Assembly: GCA_947501045.1 (NCBI GenBank)
Contig: CANMUI010000004.1
Coordinates: 186,001 to 250,000 of the forward strand
DNA: 64,000 nt
Source of the DNA: an uncultured Psychrobacter sp.
GTDB taxonomy: Bacteria > Pseudomonadota > Gammaproteobacteria > Pseudomonadales > Moraxellaceae
Direction of reading: 5' to 3'
Shown here: one piece after another, positions 34,988 through 43,848 of the stretch
Numbering within the stretch: position 1 is the first letter of the stretch
How the letters are laid out: the number at the start of each line of letters is the position of its first letter
The notes under the pieces: generated by a model
What the model saw: the letters and a program-made list of their open reading frames with translations, nothing else
What the model was told of the DNA's origin: nothing
Databases searched by the model: none
Made by a program: the position numbers and the translations under genes

Positions 34988-36202
34988 ATGAGTGTAGACA
35001 ATTTATCTACGCAGCAAGGCGTTGTTATCATCGGTGCAGGTCTTGCAGGCTGGCATGTTATCGATGCGATTCGTAGCAAAGATAAAGAGATACCGATTAC
35101 TTTAATTACGACCGATAATGGCGATCGCTATCATAAGCCGATGCTGACCATGGCCATTAGCCAAAATAAAAGTGCCTCTGATTTAGTGCGAGCTACAGGT
35201 GAGGATGCGGCAAAAGCGGCAAATATTACCTTACTTGCTAATACTCAAGTCAATGATATCAATGCTGCCAATCAACAATTACATCTTGTCTCTGCTACAC
35301 GCTCAGACCCCGTTTATACCAATTACGCCACTATTAGCTATGATAAGCTGGTATTAGCCATGGGCGCACATCCTATATTCCCCAAAAGCTTGCCGCAAGA
35401 CTTGGTCTGGCATGTCAATCATATTGAGCGCTTTGGACAACTGCAAGAGCAGCTAAACACAGGTAGTCAGCATGTCGCTATTGTGGGAGCTGGTATGGTA
35501 GGCACTGAGATTGCAGAGGACTTGCTCAAGGCCGGTCACCAAGTGACGCTCATTGACCTAAATGAAGCACCGCTGGCACAAATGCTACCAGCAAAAGCAA
35601 CTGCGCGTATTGCTAAAGCCATTGAGTCGCAAGGTATTCAGTTTTTAGGCGGCTATCAAGTCACCAGTGTGACTCGCAATCAGGATGATAAGCTGGAGGT
35701 AGGTTATCAGCCGCTAGCAGTGGAAGCTGCAAATGGGGAATCATGTGCACCGCTGGTTGTCGATCATGTCATCGCTAGTACAGGACTTGTAGTTGATGAT
35801 AAGTTGCCTGCCGCTGCAGGCATTGAGTTCAATCCGCGTACAGGTATTGTGGTTGACTCTTCAACCTTGAGTACCAATACGGCAAATATCTATGCCATTG
35901 GCGATTGTATGTCAATCGATGGCGTGGCCTGTCGTTACGTAGCACCGCTACGTGCGCAAGCGGCTACTATTGCTGATGATATCTTGGGTCATGAGCATGA
36001 GGGCTACGATCACAAGCCGCCGATGATTCGCCTAAAGAACAAAGCGATATCGGTCATGGTAACGGGTGTCCCGCAGGCCGATGGCGATTGGCAAATTAAA
36101 ACAGATAGTATAGATGAGCTGGTCATGGAGCTACTTAATGACAGCAAAGAGGTGCGCGCCACAGCGACTATCAAAGCGCCTGTAGTCGCCAAAACCTCGT
36201 AG
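34988..36202 (+). CDS. FAD-dependent NAD(P)H oxidoreductase, rubredoxin reductase-like
   Basis: 404 residues. FAD-binding GxGxxG is GAGLAGWHV at residues 16-24; a second nucleotide motif GAGMVGTEIAEDL binds NAD(P)H; IYAIGDC is the FAD-ribityl motif. RYHKPMLTMAIS resembles rubredoxin-NAD reductases of Acinetobacter and Pseudomonas. These reduce rubredoxin for alkane hydroxylation or oxidative-stress enzymes. No rubredoxin or alkane hydroxylase gene is adjacent, so the electron acceptor is uncertain. GGAG precedes the ATG. Confidence 0.82.
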   Translation: MSVDNLSTQQGVVIIGAGLAGWHVIDAIRSKDKEIPITLITTDNGDRYHKPMLTMAISQNKSASDLVRATGEDAAKAANITLLANTQVNDINAANQQLHLVSATRSDPVYTNYATISYDKLVLAMGAHPIFPKSLPQDLVWHVNHIERFGQLQEQLNTGSQHVAIVGAGMVGTEIAEDLLKAGHQVTLIDLNEAPLAQMLPAKATARIAKAIESQGIQFLGGYQVTSVTRNQDDKLEVGYQPLAVEAANGESCAPLVVDHVIASTGLVVDDKLPAAAGIEFNPRTGIVVDSSTLSTNTANIYAIGDCMSIDGVACRYVAPLRAQAATIADDILGHEHEGYDHKPPMIRLKNKAISVMVTGVPQADGDWQIKTDSIDELVMELLNDSKEVRATATIKAPVVAKTS

Positions 36203-36238
36203 TCGTTAAACTTAACATATTAAGCTTAATTATTAATC

Positions 36239-36284
36239 CCAGCCTTAGCTTTATAAAGATTATAAAACTAAGGCTGGTTTTTTT
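36239..36284 (+). terminator. Rho-independent terminator after the reductase gene
   Basis: CCAGCCTTAG (36239-36248) pairs with CTAAGGCTGG (36268-36277), followed by seven Ts. Confidence 0.9.
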
Positions 36285-36406
36285 GTACTAGTAGCACAAA
36301 GCAAAAATGTGTTAGTTCTATTTAGGCTCAAATATAACATGGCTTTAAAGCTATAGTAGGCTAAGCAAGCAAACTTTAAAGTTATGTAAGTGAAAAATTA
36401 ATACGA

Positions 36407-36436
36407 TTGACAGACTTCAAATTATAACGCTATATT
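36407..36436 (+). promoter_or_regulatory. Sigma-70 promoter of acyl-CoA ligase gene 1
   Basis: TTGACA (36407-36412), an 18-bp spacer, TATATT (36431-36436). The -35 is perfect. The design matches the promoter before the tandem paralogue. The leader is about 155 nt. Confidence 0.72.
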
Positions 36437-36522
36437 GATTGAAACGATAAATAGTATTCAAGGAAGAGAATACGGTATTTATGGCTTACTTATAAATAGT
36501 TTGTTCATATACAGCTTGGCGA

Positions 36523-36567
36523 CTAGTCATCTATAAACTAAGCATCTACAAACTAGTCACCTACAAA
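36523..36567 (+). repeat. Three tandem 15-bp repeats in the ligase 1 leader
   Basis: CTAGTCATCTATAAA, CTAAGCATCTACAAA and CTAGTCACCTACAAA follow each other without gaps, and a fourth degenerate unit (CAATGATTAATAAA) follows. They lie between the promoter and the start codon. Confidence 0.8.
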
Positions 36568-36584
36568 CAATGATTAATAAACGC

Positions 36585-36600
36585 AACGAAAGGATTCGTT
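36585..36600 (+). promoter_or_regulatory. Shine-Dalgarno in a small hairpin loop, ligase 1
   Basis: AACGA (36585-36589) pairs with TCGTT (36596-36600), placing AAGGAT in a 6-nt loop directly before ATG 36601. The same arrangement precedes the paralogue. Confidence 0.55.
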
Positions 36601-38358
36601 ATGACCTTATCATCTTATTACGATAGTATTCTTGATAACCTGCCAAACGTCAATACAGGCGTACGCTCAGCGAATGCTCCGCTTACTCAAAGCCACGATA
36701 AAGGGCCAGAAGTACCGCTCATTGAAGCCACTATCGGCGACTTTTTTGATGCTATTGTCCACAAATACCCTGACCGCGAAGCACTCGTTTCTCGTCATCA
36801 AAATATTCGCTGGACCTACTTTGATCTGCAACAAAAAGTTAATCAATTAGCCAGCGCCATGATTGAGACGGGCTTTGAGATTGGCGACCGTATTGGTATC
36901 TGGTCACATAATAATGCCGAGTGGCTACTCATGCAGCTGGCAACCGCTAAAATCGGTGTCATTTTAGTCAATATCAATCCTGCCTACCGTACCTTTGAGC
37001 TGCAATACGCTCTTAACAAACTGGGCTGCTCAGCTCTAGTACTTATGCGTCACTTTAAAAGTAGCGATTATACGCAAATGATTCGCGAGCTGTGTCCGGA
37101 GATTTACCATAAGAATTATAATCAGCTAGATCTGGTTGAGATCCCAACGGTTGAGCGTATTATTTGGATTGATGAGCCGGGTAATGAGGAAGACTTTAGC
37201 TATATGCAAAAGTTCTCTGATTGGATAAGCGAAGGTGATGCTCATGATCCACGCATAGCTGAGCGTCAAGCCGAGCTTAAGAACACTGATGCGATCAGCG
37301 TTCAGTTTACTAGCGGTACCACAGGTACGCCCAAAGGCGCGACGCTAAGCCATCGCAATATTTTAAATAATGGTTATTTTATGGGCGAAGGTATGAACCT
37401 CACCTTCAAGGATAGGTTATGCATACCTTTGCCACTTTATCACTGCTTTGGCATGGTGGGCGGTAATTTAGCGATCATGACTCATGGTGGCTGCGCCGTT
37501 TATCCCAATGATGGTTTTGATCCGTTGACGGTGTTACAAGCAGTAGAGGAAGAAAAATGCACCGCTCTGCTTGGGGTACCAACCATGTTTATTGCCGAGC
37601 TTGATCATCCAGACTTTGACAAATTTGATTTATCGAGCCTACGCACGGGTATTATGGGCGGGTCTAGCTGTCCTATTGAAGTGATGCGCCGCGTTATGGA
37701 TAAGATGCATATGAAAGAGGTGACCATTGCTTATGGTATGACGGAGACCAGTCCCGCTTCTTGTCAGACCAGCTCGCAAACGCCGCTTGAAAAAAGAGTA
37801 TCGACCGTAGGTATGGTACTTCCAGCTCTTGAGATCAAAATTGTCGACACCCAAACGGGTGAGACTGTCCCCATTGGCGAGACCGGTGAGCTATATACCT
37901 ACGGCTATGCGGTCATGAAAGGGTACTGGGGTAGTCATTTTAAAACGAATGAAGCTATCAAAGACGGCTGGATGCGCACTGGCGATCTTGCCACTATGGA
38001 TGAAGAGGGCTATATCACGGTGGTTGGCCGTAGCAAAGATATGATCATTCGCGGCGGGGAGAACATTTATCCCGTCGAAGTTGAGAACTATCTGTACCGC
38101 CATCCTAAGATTCGCGATGTACAAATTGTCGGTATACCTGATGCCCATTACGGTGAGGTATTGGCCGCATGGATTGTTGCCAAAGAGTCTGAGAGTTTAA
38201 CCGAAGATGAGGTACGTCAATTTTGCCGCGAGCATATCGCTCATTATAAAGTACCGACTTACTACCGTTTTGTCACTGAATATCCTATGACCGTAACCGG
38301 TAAAATTCAGAAGTATAAAATCGCTGAGCACATGATAGAAGAGCTGGGTTTAGCGTGA
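36601..38358 (+). CDS. AMP-dependent acyl-CoA ligase 1
   Basis: 585 residues of the ANL superfamily; it activates a carboxylic acid with ATP and CoA. The P-loop is FTSGTTGTPKGATLSHRN; then YGMTETSPASC, TGDLATMDEEGY, GRSKDMIIRGGENIYPVEVE, and the C-terminal catalytic Lys in VTGKIQKYK. The length fits medium-chain or fatty acyl-CoA synthetases. Position directly before the leucine-degradation genes suggests a branched short or medium acid, or a related acid, as substrate, but this is inference. It has a close paralogue immediately downstream. Confidence 0.9.
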   Translation: MTLSSYYDSILDNLPNVNTGVRSANAPLTQSHDKGPEVPLIEATIGDFFDAIVHKYPDREALVSRHQNIRWTYFDLQQKVNQLASAMIETGFEIGDRIGIWSHNNAEWLLMQLATAKIGVILVNINPAYRTFELQYALNKLGCSALVLMRHFKSSDYTQMIRELCPEIYHKNYNQLDLVEIPTVERIIWIDEPGNEEDFSYMQKFSDWISEGDAHDPRIAERQAELKNTDAISVQFTSGTTGTPKGATLSHRNILNNGYFMGEGMNLTFKDRLCIPLPLYHCFGMVGGNLAIMTHGGCAVYPNDGFDPLTVLQAVEEEKCTALLGVPTMFIAELDHPDFDKFDLSSLRTGIMGGSSCPIEVMRRVMDKMHMKEVTIAYGMTETSPASCQTSSQTPLEKRVSTVGMVLPALEIKIVDTQTGETVPIGETGELYTYGYAVMKGYWGSHFKTNEAIKDGWMRTGDLATMDEEGYITVVGRSKDMIIRGGENIYPVEVENYLYRHPKIRDVQIVGIPDAHYGEVLAAWIVAKESESLTEDEVRQFCREHIAHYKVPTYYRFVTEYPMTVTGKIQKYKIAEHMIEELGLA

Positions 38359-38440
38359 TTTGATAATGCTCTATTTTTGATAAATTAAAATTTCATTAAT
38401 TGATGCGCAATGTAAATTGATACACAATGTATCACTATAC

Positions 38441-38470
38441 TTGACAGTCTTTTGCTAGAAACGTTATAGT
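38441..38470 (+). promoter_or_regulatory. Sigma-70 promoter of acyl-CoA ligase gene 2
   Basis: TTGACA (38441-38446), an 18-bp spacer, TATAGT (38465-38470), 110 bp before the start. Same -35 and spacing as the promoter of the paralogue. Confidence 0.72.
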
Positions 38471-38563
38471 AAAGTTTACTTAAAAAGAGTAAAGTGTTCT
38501 ATAACAGTTAGTTATAAGAAAAGGTAAACCACTTTTACCAATCAAAATTAAGTATAAATGCAA

Positions 38564-38579
38564 AACGAAAGGACTCGTT
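38564..38579 (+). promoter_or_regulatory. Shine-Dalgarno in a small hairpin loop, ligase 2
   Basis: AACGA (38564-38568), loop AAGGAC, TCGTT (38575-38579), then ATG 38580. Only one loop base differs from the copy before ligase 1, and the stem is conserved. Confidence 0.55.
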
Positions 38580-40349
38580 ATGACTCAATCTTCCAACCCC
38601 GATACCATACTCAGTAGCATTCTTGATAACGTCTCCCCTATTAATATGGGGGCACGTTCTGCCAATGCGCCACTAACAAAAAGCTATGATAAAGGTCCTG
38701 ACGTGCCGCTCATTGAAGCCACTATTGGTGACTTCTTTGATGCTATTGTACAAAGATATCCAGAGCGTGAAGCCCTTGTCTCTTGTCATCAAAATATCCG
38801 CTGGACCTATAAAGAGCTACAGCAGAAGGTTAATCAGCTGGCAAGCGCCATCATTGAGATGGGACTGGAGATTGGTGACCGTATTGGGATCTGGTCGCAT
38901 AACAATAGCGAATGGCTGCTACTACAGTTAGCCACCGCAAAAGTCGGCGTCATTTTGGTTAATATCAATCCTGCCTACCGCACTTTTGAGCTGCAATATG
39001 CACTCAATAAATTGGGCTGCTCAGCGCTGGTACTCATGCGTCATTTCAAAAGTAGCGATTACGCACAGATGATTCGCGAGCTGTGTCCTGAGATTTATCA
39101 TAAAACTTACAATCAACTGGATTTGGTTGAGATTCCAACGATTGAGCGTATTATCTGGATTGATGAGCCGGGTAATCATGAGGACTTTGATTATATGCAA
39201 AAGTTCTCTGATTGGATGAGCGAGGGTGATGCGGACGATCCGCGCGTTGCTGAACGTCAAGCACAGCTAAAAAACACTGACCCTATCAATGTGCAATTTA
39301 CTAGCGGTACCACAGGTACACCAAAAGGCGCAACCTTAAGCCACCGCAATATTTTAAACAACGGTTATTTTATTGGCGAGGCGATGAATCTTACCGAGGA
39401 AGATAAGCTATGCATTCCGGTACCGCTTTATCATTGTTTTGGTATGGTACTAGGCAACTTAGCGATTTTGACGCACGGTGGTTGTATTGTTTATCCCAAT
39501 GATGGCTTTGAGCCACTTAGTGTATTACAGGCGGTAGAAGAAGAAAAATGTACGGCTTTGCATGGGGTTCCAACCATGTTTATCGCTATGCTCGATCACC
39601 CAGATTTTGAAAAATTCGATTTATCGAGTCTGCGTACTGGCATTATGGCAGGCTCTAGCTGCCCAATTGAGATCATGCGCCGCGTCATTGATAAGATGCA
39701 CATGCAGGAGGTGACCATTGCTTATGGTATGACTGAGACTAGTCCGGTGTCTTGTCAGACCAATGAGCATACGCCGCTTGAGAAGCAAGTCTCAACTGTG
39801 GGACTCGTGCAGCCTGCGCTTGAGGTCAAAGTTATCGATACGGAAACAGGGGAAGTCGTACCGATTGGAGAGACTGGCGAGCTACTTACCCGCGGTTATT
39901 CAGTGATGAAAGGTTACTGGGGTGACCGCTTTAAAACTCGCGAGGCTATTCAAGATAATTGGATGCATACTGGTGATCTAGCAACGATGGACGAGGAAGG
40001 CTATGTCAAAATCGTTGGTCGCAGCAAAGATATGGTCATTCGCGGCGGCGAGAATATCTATCCGGTTGAGATTGAAAACTATCTGTATCGGCATCCCAAA
40101 ATTCGCGATGTACAAATCGTTGGTATACCCGATGAGCGCTATGGTGAAGTGTTGGCCGCTTGGATTGTTCCTAAAGAGCCAGGATGTTTGACAGAAGAGG
40201 ATGTTAAAGAGTTCTGTCGTAACAACATCGCTCATTACAAGATACCGACCTATTATCGTTTCGTCGAAGAGTATCCAATGACCATCACCGGTAAAATCCA
40301 AAAGTATAAGATCGTTGAGATGATGAAAGCAGAGCTGGGATTAACGTAG
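38580..40349 (+). CDS. AMP-dependent acyl-CoA ligase 2 (tandem paralogue)
   Basis: 589 residues, collinear with the preceding ligase along its whole length with most residues identical, including FTSGTTGTPKGATLSHRN, YGMTETSPVSC and ITGKIQKYK. Differences gather at the N-terminus and in scattered pocket positions (HGVPTMFIAMLDH against LGVPTMFIAELDH; CQTNEHTP against CQTSSQTP). Separate promoters suggest separate control. liuB starts 62 bp downstream and may be co-transcribed with it. Confidence 0.9.
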   Translation: MTQSSNPDTILSSILDNVSPINMGARSANAPLTKSYDKGPDVPLIEATIGDFFDAIVQRYPEREALVSCHQNIRWTYKELQQKVNQLASAIIEMGLEIGDRIGIWSHNNSEWLLLQLATAKVGVILVNINPAYRTFELQYALNKLGCSALVLMRHFKSSDYAQMIRELCPEIYHKTYNQLDLVEIPTIERIIWIDEPGNHEDFDYMQKFSDWMSEGDADDPRVAERQAQLKNTDPINVQFTSGTTGTPKGATLSHRNILNNGYFIGEAMNLTEEDKLCIPVPLYHCFGMVLGNLAILTHGGCIVYPNDGFEPLSVLQAVEEEKCTALHGVPTMFIAMLDHPDFEKFDLSSLRTGIMAGSSCPIEIMRRVIDKMHMQEVTIAYGMTETSPVSCQTNEHTPLEKQVSTVGLVQPALEVKVIDTETGEVVPIGETGELLTRGYSVMKGYWGDRFKTREAIQDNWMHTGDLATMDEEGYVKIVGRSKDMVIRGGENIYPVEIENYLYRHPKIRDVQIVGIPDERYGEVLAAWIVPKEPGCLTEEDVKEFCRNNIAHYKIPTYYRFVEEYPMTITGKIQKYKIVEMMKAELGLT

Positions 40350-40411
40350 ATCTGTTCATACCCTATCTTAGACATGTATAAATACCAATCGTAGATATAG
40401 AAAGGAATTTC

Positions 40412-42025
40412 ATGAGCGCCAATATAACCAGTAAACTCAGTCCAAATGCCAGCGACTTCCAGCAGAACCGCGCTGCTATGCAAGAGCTAGTCGATGATCT
40501 ATACAGCCATCTACATAAAGTAGCTCAAGGTGGTTCGGAGCGCGCGCGAGCTAAACATTTAGCCCGTGGTAAATTGTTGCCGCGCGAGCGAGTCGAGCGT
40601 TTGCTTGATGTTGGCACCCCGTTTTTGGAAGTGGCACCGATGGCGGCGCACGACATGTACGGCGCAGACAATGTTCCAGCGGCAGGTATGATCGCTGGTA
40701 TTGGCCGCATCAATGGGGTCGAGTGTATGATTGTCTGTAATGATGCCACGGTTAAAGGCGGCACGTACTACCCTATAACGGTCAAAAAACATCTACGTGC
40801 GCAAGAGATCGCCCAGCAAAATCATCTGCCTTGCGTCTATCTTGTTGATTCAGGCGGCGCAAACTTGCCTAACCAAGACGAGGTATTCCCCGATAAAGAC
40901 GATTTTGGCCGCATATTTTTTAATCAAGCCAATCTAAGCGCGGCGGGTATTCCGCAGATCGCAGTGGTCATGGGTAGCTGTACGGCGGGCGGCGCTTATG
41001 TGCCTGCGATGAGCGATGAGTCTATAATCGTCAAAGAGCAGGGTACGATATTTCTTGGTGGGCCACCACTGGTAAAAGCAGCAACTGGCGAGGAGGTCAC
41101 AGCTGAGGATTTAGGCGGCGGTGATGTACATACGCGCCTGTCAGGCGTGGTTGATTACTTAGCAGAAAACGATACCCATGCTCTATCGATTGCCCGTGAT
41201 ATCGTCGGTCATCTAAACCGCAGTCCTAAATTTATTCCTAATCAAGTGACGCCGCGTCTGCCGCGCTATGATGCCAAAGAGTTATATGGTGTTATCCCAA
41301 CAGATAAGCGTAAACCTTTTGATATCAGAGAAATCATCGCCCGTATCGTTGATGACAGCGCTTTTGATGAGTTTAAAGCCCGCTTTGGCAATACCTTGGT
41401 ATGCGGGTTTGCCCATATCGAAGGCATGCCTGTCGGTATTATTGCCAATAATGGCATTCTATTTAGCGAGTCAGCACAAAAAGCCACGCATTTTATCGAG
41501 CTATGCTGTAAGCGCAAAATTCCATTGGTGTTTTTGCAAAATATCACTGGCTTTATGGTCGGACGTAAATACGAAAATGAAGGTATCGCGCGCCACGGCG
41601 CGAAGATGGTGATGGCTGTTGCCAATGCCAAAGTACCTAAATTTACCGTCATTGTTGGTGGCTCATTCGGCGCGGGTAACTACGGCATGTGTGGTCGCGC
41701 TTATGATCCGCGCTTCTTATGGATGTGGCCAAACGCTCGTATTTCGGTCATGGGCGGTGAGCAAGCGGCCTCGGTATTGGCAACCGTCAAGCGCGATAAC
41801 TTTGATCGTAAAGGTGAGGCGTGGAGTGAGACCGATGAAGAAGCCTTTAAAGCGCCCATTCGTGAGATGTATGAAGAACAAGGTCATCCTTATTACTCAA
41901 CGGCAAGGCTGTGGGACGATGGGGTTATCGATCCTGCTGATACGCGCAATGTACTAGCGCTAGGGCTGAGCGCTGCTTATAACGCGCCGATTGAAGAGAC
42001 CACGTTTGGGGTGTTTAGGATGTAA
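40412..42025 (+). CDS. liuB: Methylcrotonyl-CoA carboxylase, carboxyltransferase (beta) subunit
   Basis: 537 residues. It transfers carboxyl from biotin on LiuD to 3-methylcrotonyl-CoA in leucine breakdown. Carboxyltransferase blocks: ARGKLLPRERVERLLD, CNDATVKGGTYYPITVKKHLRAQEIA, DSGGANLPNQDEVFPD, GGSFGAGNYGMCGRAYDPRFLWMWPNARISVMGG; the last and the length point to MCC beta rather than propionyl-CoA carboxylase. GAAAGGAA precedes ATG 40412. Confidence 0.95.
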   Translation: MSANITSKLSPNASDFQQNRAAMQELVDDLYSHLHKVAQGGSERARAKHLARGKLLPRERVERLLDVGTPFLEVAPMAAHDMYGADNVPAAGMIAGIGRINGVECMIVCNDATVKGGTYYPITVKKHLRAQEIAQQNHLPCVYLVDSGGANLPNQDEVFPDKDDFGRIFFNQANLSAAGIPQIAVVMGSCTAGGAYVPAMSDESIIVKEQGTIFLGGPPLVKAATGEEVTAEDLGGGDVHTRLSGVVDYLAENDTHALSIARDIVGHLNRSPKFIPNQVTPRLPRYDAKELYGVIPTDKRKPFDIREIIARIVDDSAFDEFKARFGNTLVCGFAHIEGMPVGIIANNGILFSESAQKATHFIELCCKRKIPLVFLQNITGFMVGRKYENEGIARHGAKMVMAVANAKVPKFTVIVGGSFGAGNYGMCGRAYDPRFLWMWPNARISVMGGEQAASVLATVKRDNFDRKGEAWSETDEEAFKAPIREMYEEQGHPYYSTARLWDDGVIDPADTRNVLALGLSAAYNAPIEETTFGVFRM

Positions 42026-42041
42026 TCCTACAAGGTTTTAT

Positions 42042-42065
42042 GGAAATTCTATTTAAAGAATTTCC
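42042..42065. promoter_or_regulatory. Inverted repeat shortly after liuB
   Basis: GGAAATTCT (42042-42050) and AGAATTTCC (42057-42065) are perfect complements around ATTTAA. No U-run follows; the role is unknown. Confidence 0.4.
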
Positions 42066-42076
42066 CTTGCAAAGCT

Positions 42077-42097
42077 AAAATTGCAATGCAATTTTTT
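42077..42097 (+). terminator. Terminator-like hairpin after liuB
   Basis: AAAATTGC (42077-42084), loop AAT, GCAATTTT (42088-42095), then more Ts. AT-rich stem; may lower transcription into liuC. Confidence 0.55.
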
Positions 42098-42152
42098 GAC
42101 GCTTCTCAGGCTGGTGCTTTTAGCTCAGCAATTCTATATTTGCTAAAGAGAA

Positions 42153-42266
42153 GTAGGGTGGGTTAGCGCAAGCGTAACCCACCAATGCTAAATACTTATA
42201 ATGCAAACGGTGGGTTACGTTTTATCAATACTTTCTGTGAGAGTTTGAAAAACTAACCCACCCTAC
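42153..42266 (+). repeat. GTAGGGTG-ended MITE-like element (copy A, 114 bp)
   Basis: Perfect 14-bp terminal inverted repeats GTAGGGTGGGTTAG and CTAACCCACCCTAC. Inside, CGTAACCCACC and GGTGGGTTACG form a second inverted pair. The 117-bp element at 48316-48432 matches it in layout and orientation. It separates liuB from liuC. GAGAA and TTCTC flank it, but no target duplication is visible. Confidence 0.75.
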
Positions 42267-42371
42267 GATTCTCGAAAATAGAATGACTGTATCAAAAGTA
42301 AAAAAACATCATGCAAAACGATAAGAAAAAAGCCATCGCACAATATAAAAATAGCATAGAGATAACCGGAT

Positions 42372-43160
42372 ATGAATAATTATAAAAGCTTACTGGTCAA
42401 TATCAACGAGCACATCGCGACAGTAACCCTCAACCGTCCTGAAATTCGTAACGCCTTTAATGATGAAACCATCAGCGAGCTGAATACGGTATTTAGCGAG
42501 TTGGGCAGTGATGATAATGTCCGCGTTATCGTTTTGGCAGCAGCGGGCAAAGCCTTTTGTGCCGGCGCGGATCTCAACTGGATGCGAGCGATGGCCGATT
42601 TCAGCTATGAGGAAAATCTAGCCGACGCCGATAAGCTGGCGCAAATGCTCAAGACCATTTATGAGTGCCCCAAACCCACTATTGCTGCTATTCAAGGTGA
42701 CGTTTATGCTGGCGGTATGGGGCTGGTAGCAGTATGCGATATCGCTATTGCGGTAAAAACGGCGAACTTTTGCTTAAGCGAAGTACGTCTAGGTCTAGCG
42801 CCAGCTACCATTAGCCCTTATGTGATCAAAGCCTTGGGCGCTCGTGCTTCGCAGCGTTACTTTTTAACGGCAGAAGTATTTGATGCCAAAAAAGCACGCC
42901 AGCTAGGCTTCATTCATGAGCGCGTAGATACCAACGAGCTTGATGAGACGGTAGCGACACTTTGTAAAAAACTCAGCAACAATAGCCCTGATGCCGTCAA
43001 GACCTGTAAACGTTTAGTACACGATATAGCGGGCGCAGCCATCGATGATGCGCTGATTGCTGATACGGTTAAAGGCATTGCTGATATCAGATCATCAGAG
43101 CAAGGCAAGGAAGGTGTGCAAGCCTTTTTACACAAGCGTAAGCCGGATTGGTTGGTTTAG
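42372..43160 (+). CDS. liuC: Methylglutaconyl-CoA hydratase (enoyl-CoA hydratase/isomerase family)
   Basis: 262 residues. It hydrates 3-methylglutaconyl-CoA to HMG-CoA, the step after MCC. Crotonase oxyanion-hole blocks: AAGKAFCAGADLNWM and IQGDVYAGGMGLVAVCDIAIA. LNRPEIRNAFND at the N-terminus is typical. The pathway role comes from its place between liuB and liuD. Weak Shine-Dalgarno (GATAACCGGAT). Confidence 0.92.
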   Translation: MNNYKSLLVNINEHIATVTLNRPEIRNAFNDETISELNTVFSELGSDDNVRVIVLAAAGKAFCAGADLNWMRAMADFSYEENLADADKLAQMLKTIYECPKPTIAAIQGDVYAGGMGLVAVCDIAIAVKTANFCLSEVRLGLAPATISPYVIKALGARASQRYFLTAEVFDAKKARQLGFIHERVDTNELDETVATLCKKLSNNSPDAVKTCKRLVHDIAGAAIDDALIADTVKGIADIRSSEQGKEGVQAFLHKRKPDWLV

Positions 43161-43283
43161 AATGACAAGACTTAGGATAAGCCACAGTCAATTACTGCCA
43201 GTAGGTTTTTTATTAAGAATAAGCGCTTGTAAGAAGAGTGAGAAATTCAACAAGCCAACCTTGTTCAAAAAGGCGACACGACA

Positions 43284-43769
43284 ATGATAGGAAAATGCTT
43301 GTGCGGCGATATCGAATTTTCTATTGAGATACCGACCGACCCTGTTAAGATTTACCAGTGTCATTGTTCATTGTGCAAAAAACAGTCCGGTGCAAGCGCT
43401 AATGCAGCGACCATTATTAAAGCGGCTCAATTTAAATGGCTAAAAAACGACACTATAAAAGAGTGGCAAAAACAGACGGGATTTAGCTCGCACTTTTGTG
43501 CCAACTGTGGTTGTCCTGTTCCCAATGCCTTTGCCGGTAAATATTACTGGATACCCGTAGGATTATTAGAGCTCGATACGTCGATAGCTGTCGAGGTTGT
43601 CGCTAATTTTTGTTTAAGCTCAAAGTCCAGTTGGCATAGGGTTAGTTTAGATAGTGCTCATTTAGATGGTACTTGTTTAAATAGTGCTCATGTAAATAGT
43701 GGGAACACAGAGTCTAATAACTTCGATGGGTTGCCTGATTTTAAAACCATATTGAAGATTTTATCTTAA
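43284..43769 (+). CDS. GFA (CENP-V/GFA) family zinc-binding protein
   Basis: 161 residues. The CENP-V/GFA zinc ligands are visible: CLCGDIEF (C5, C7), CHCSLCKKQSG and FCANCGCPVPN. The family is named after a glutathione-dependent formaldehyde-activating enzyme, but most members are functionally unknown. The C-terminal 40 residues are not family-typical: LDSAH, LDGTC, LNSAH, VNSGN are four 5-residue repeats encoded by 15-bp tandem units. It is an unexpected insertion between liuC and liuD. Confidence 0.82.
   Translation: MIGKCLCGDIEFSIEIPTDPVKIYQCHCSLCKKQSGASANAATIIKAAQFKWLKNDTIKEWQKQTGFSSHFCANCGCPVPNAFAGKYYWIPVGLLELDTSIAVEVVANFCLSSKSSWHRVSLDSAHLDGTCLNSAHVNSGNTESNNFDGLPDFKTILKILS
43646..43705 (+). 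repeat. Four tandem 15-bp units in the GFA gene encoding pentapeptides
   Basis: TTTAGATAGTGCTCA, TTTAGATGGTACTTG, TTTAAATAGTGCTCA, TGTAAATAGTGGGAA. A related run begins at 49201 in the coaX-birA gap with the same first 14 bases. Confidence 0.8.
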
Positions 43770-43848
43770 TATAAGAATTTCTCCAGCAGCTTTCTACAAT
43801 TGTGCAAATTATTGATTAAACAATATAGAACAAACGATAAGGACAGTC

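Noticed and set aside
41266..41652. 128-codon minus-strand frame
   Set aside because: Antisense shadow of liuB, a gene with strong family motifs throughout.
42042..42065. Terminator for liuB
   Set aside because: The inverted repeat has no following U-run; the AT-rich hairpin at 42077-42097 is the better candidate.
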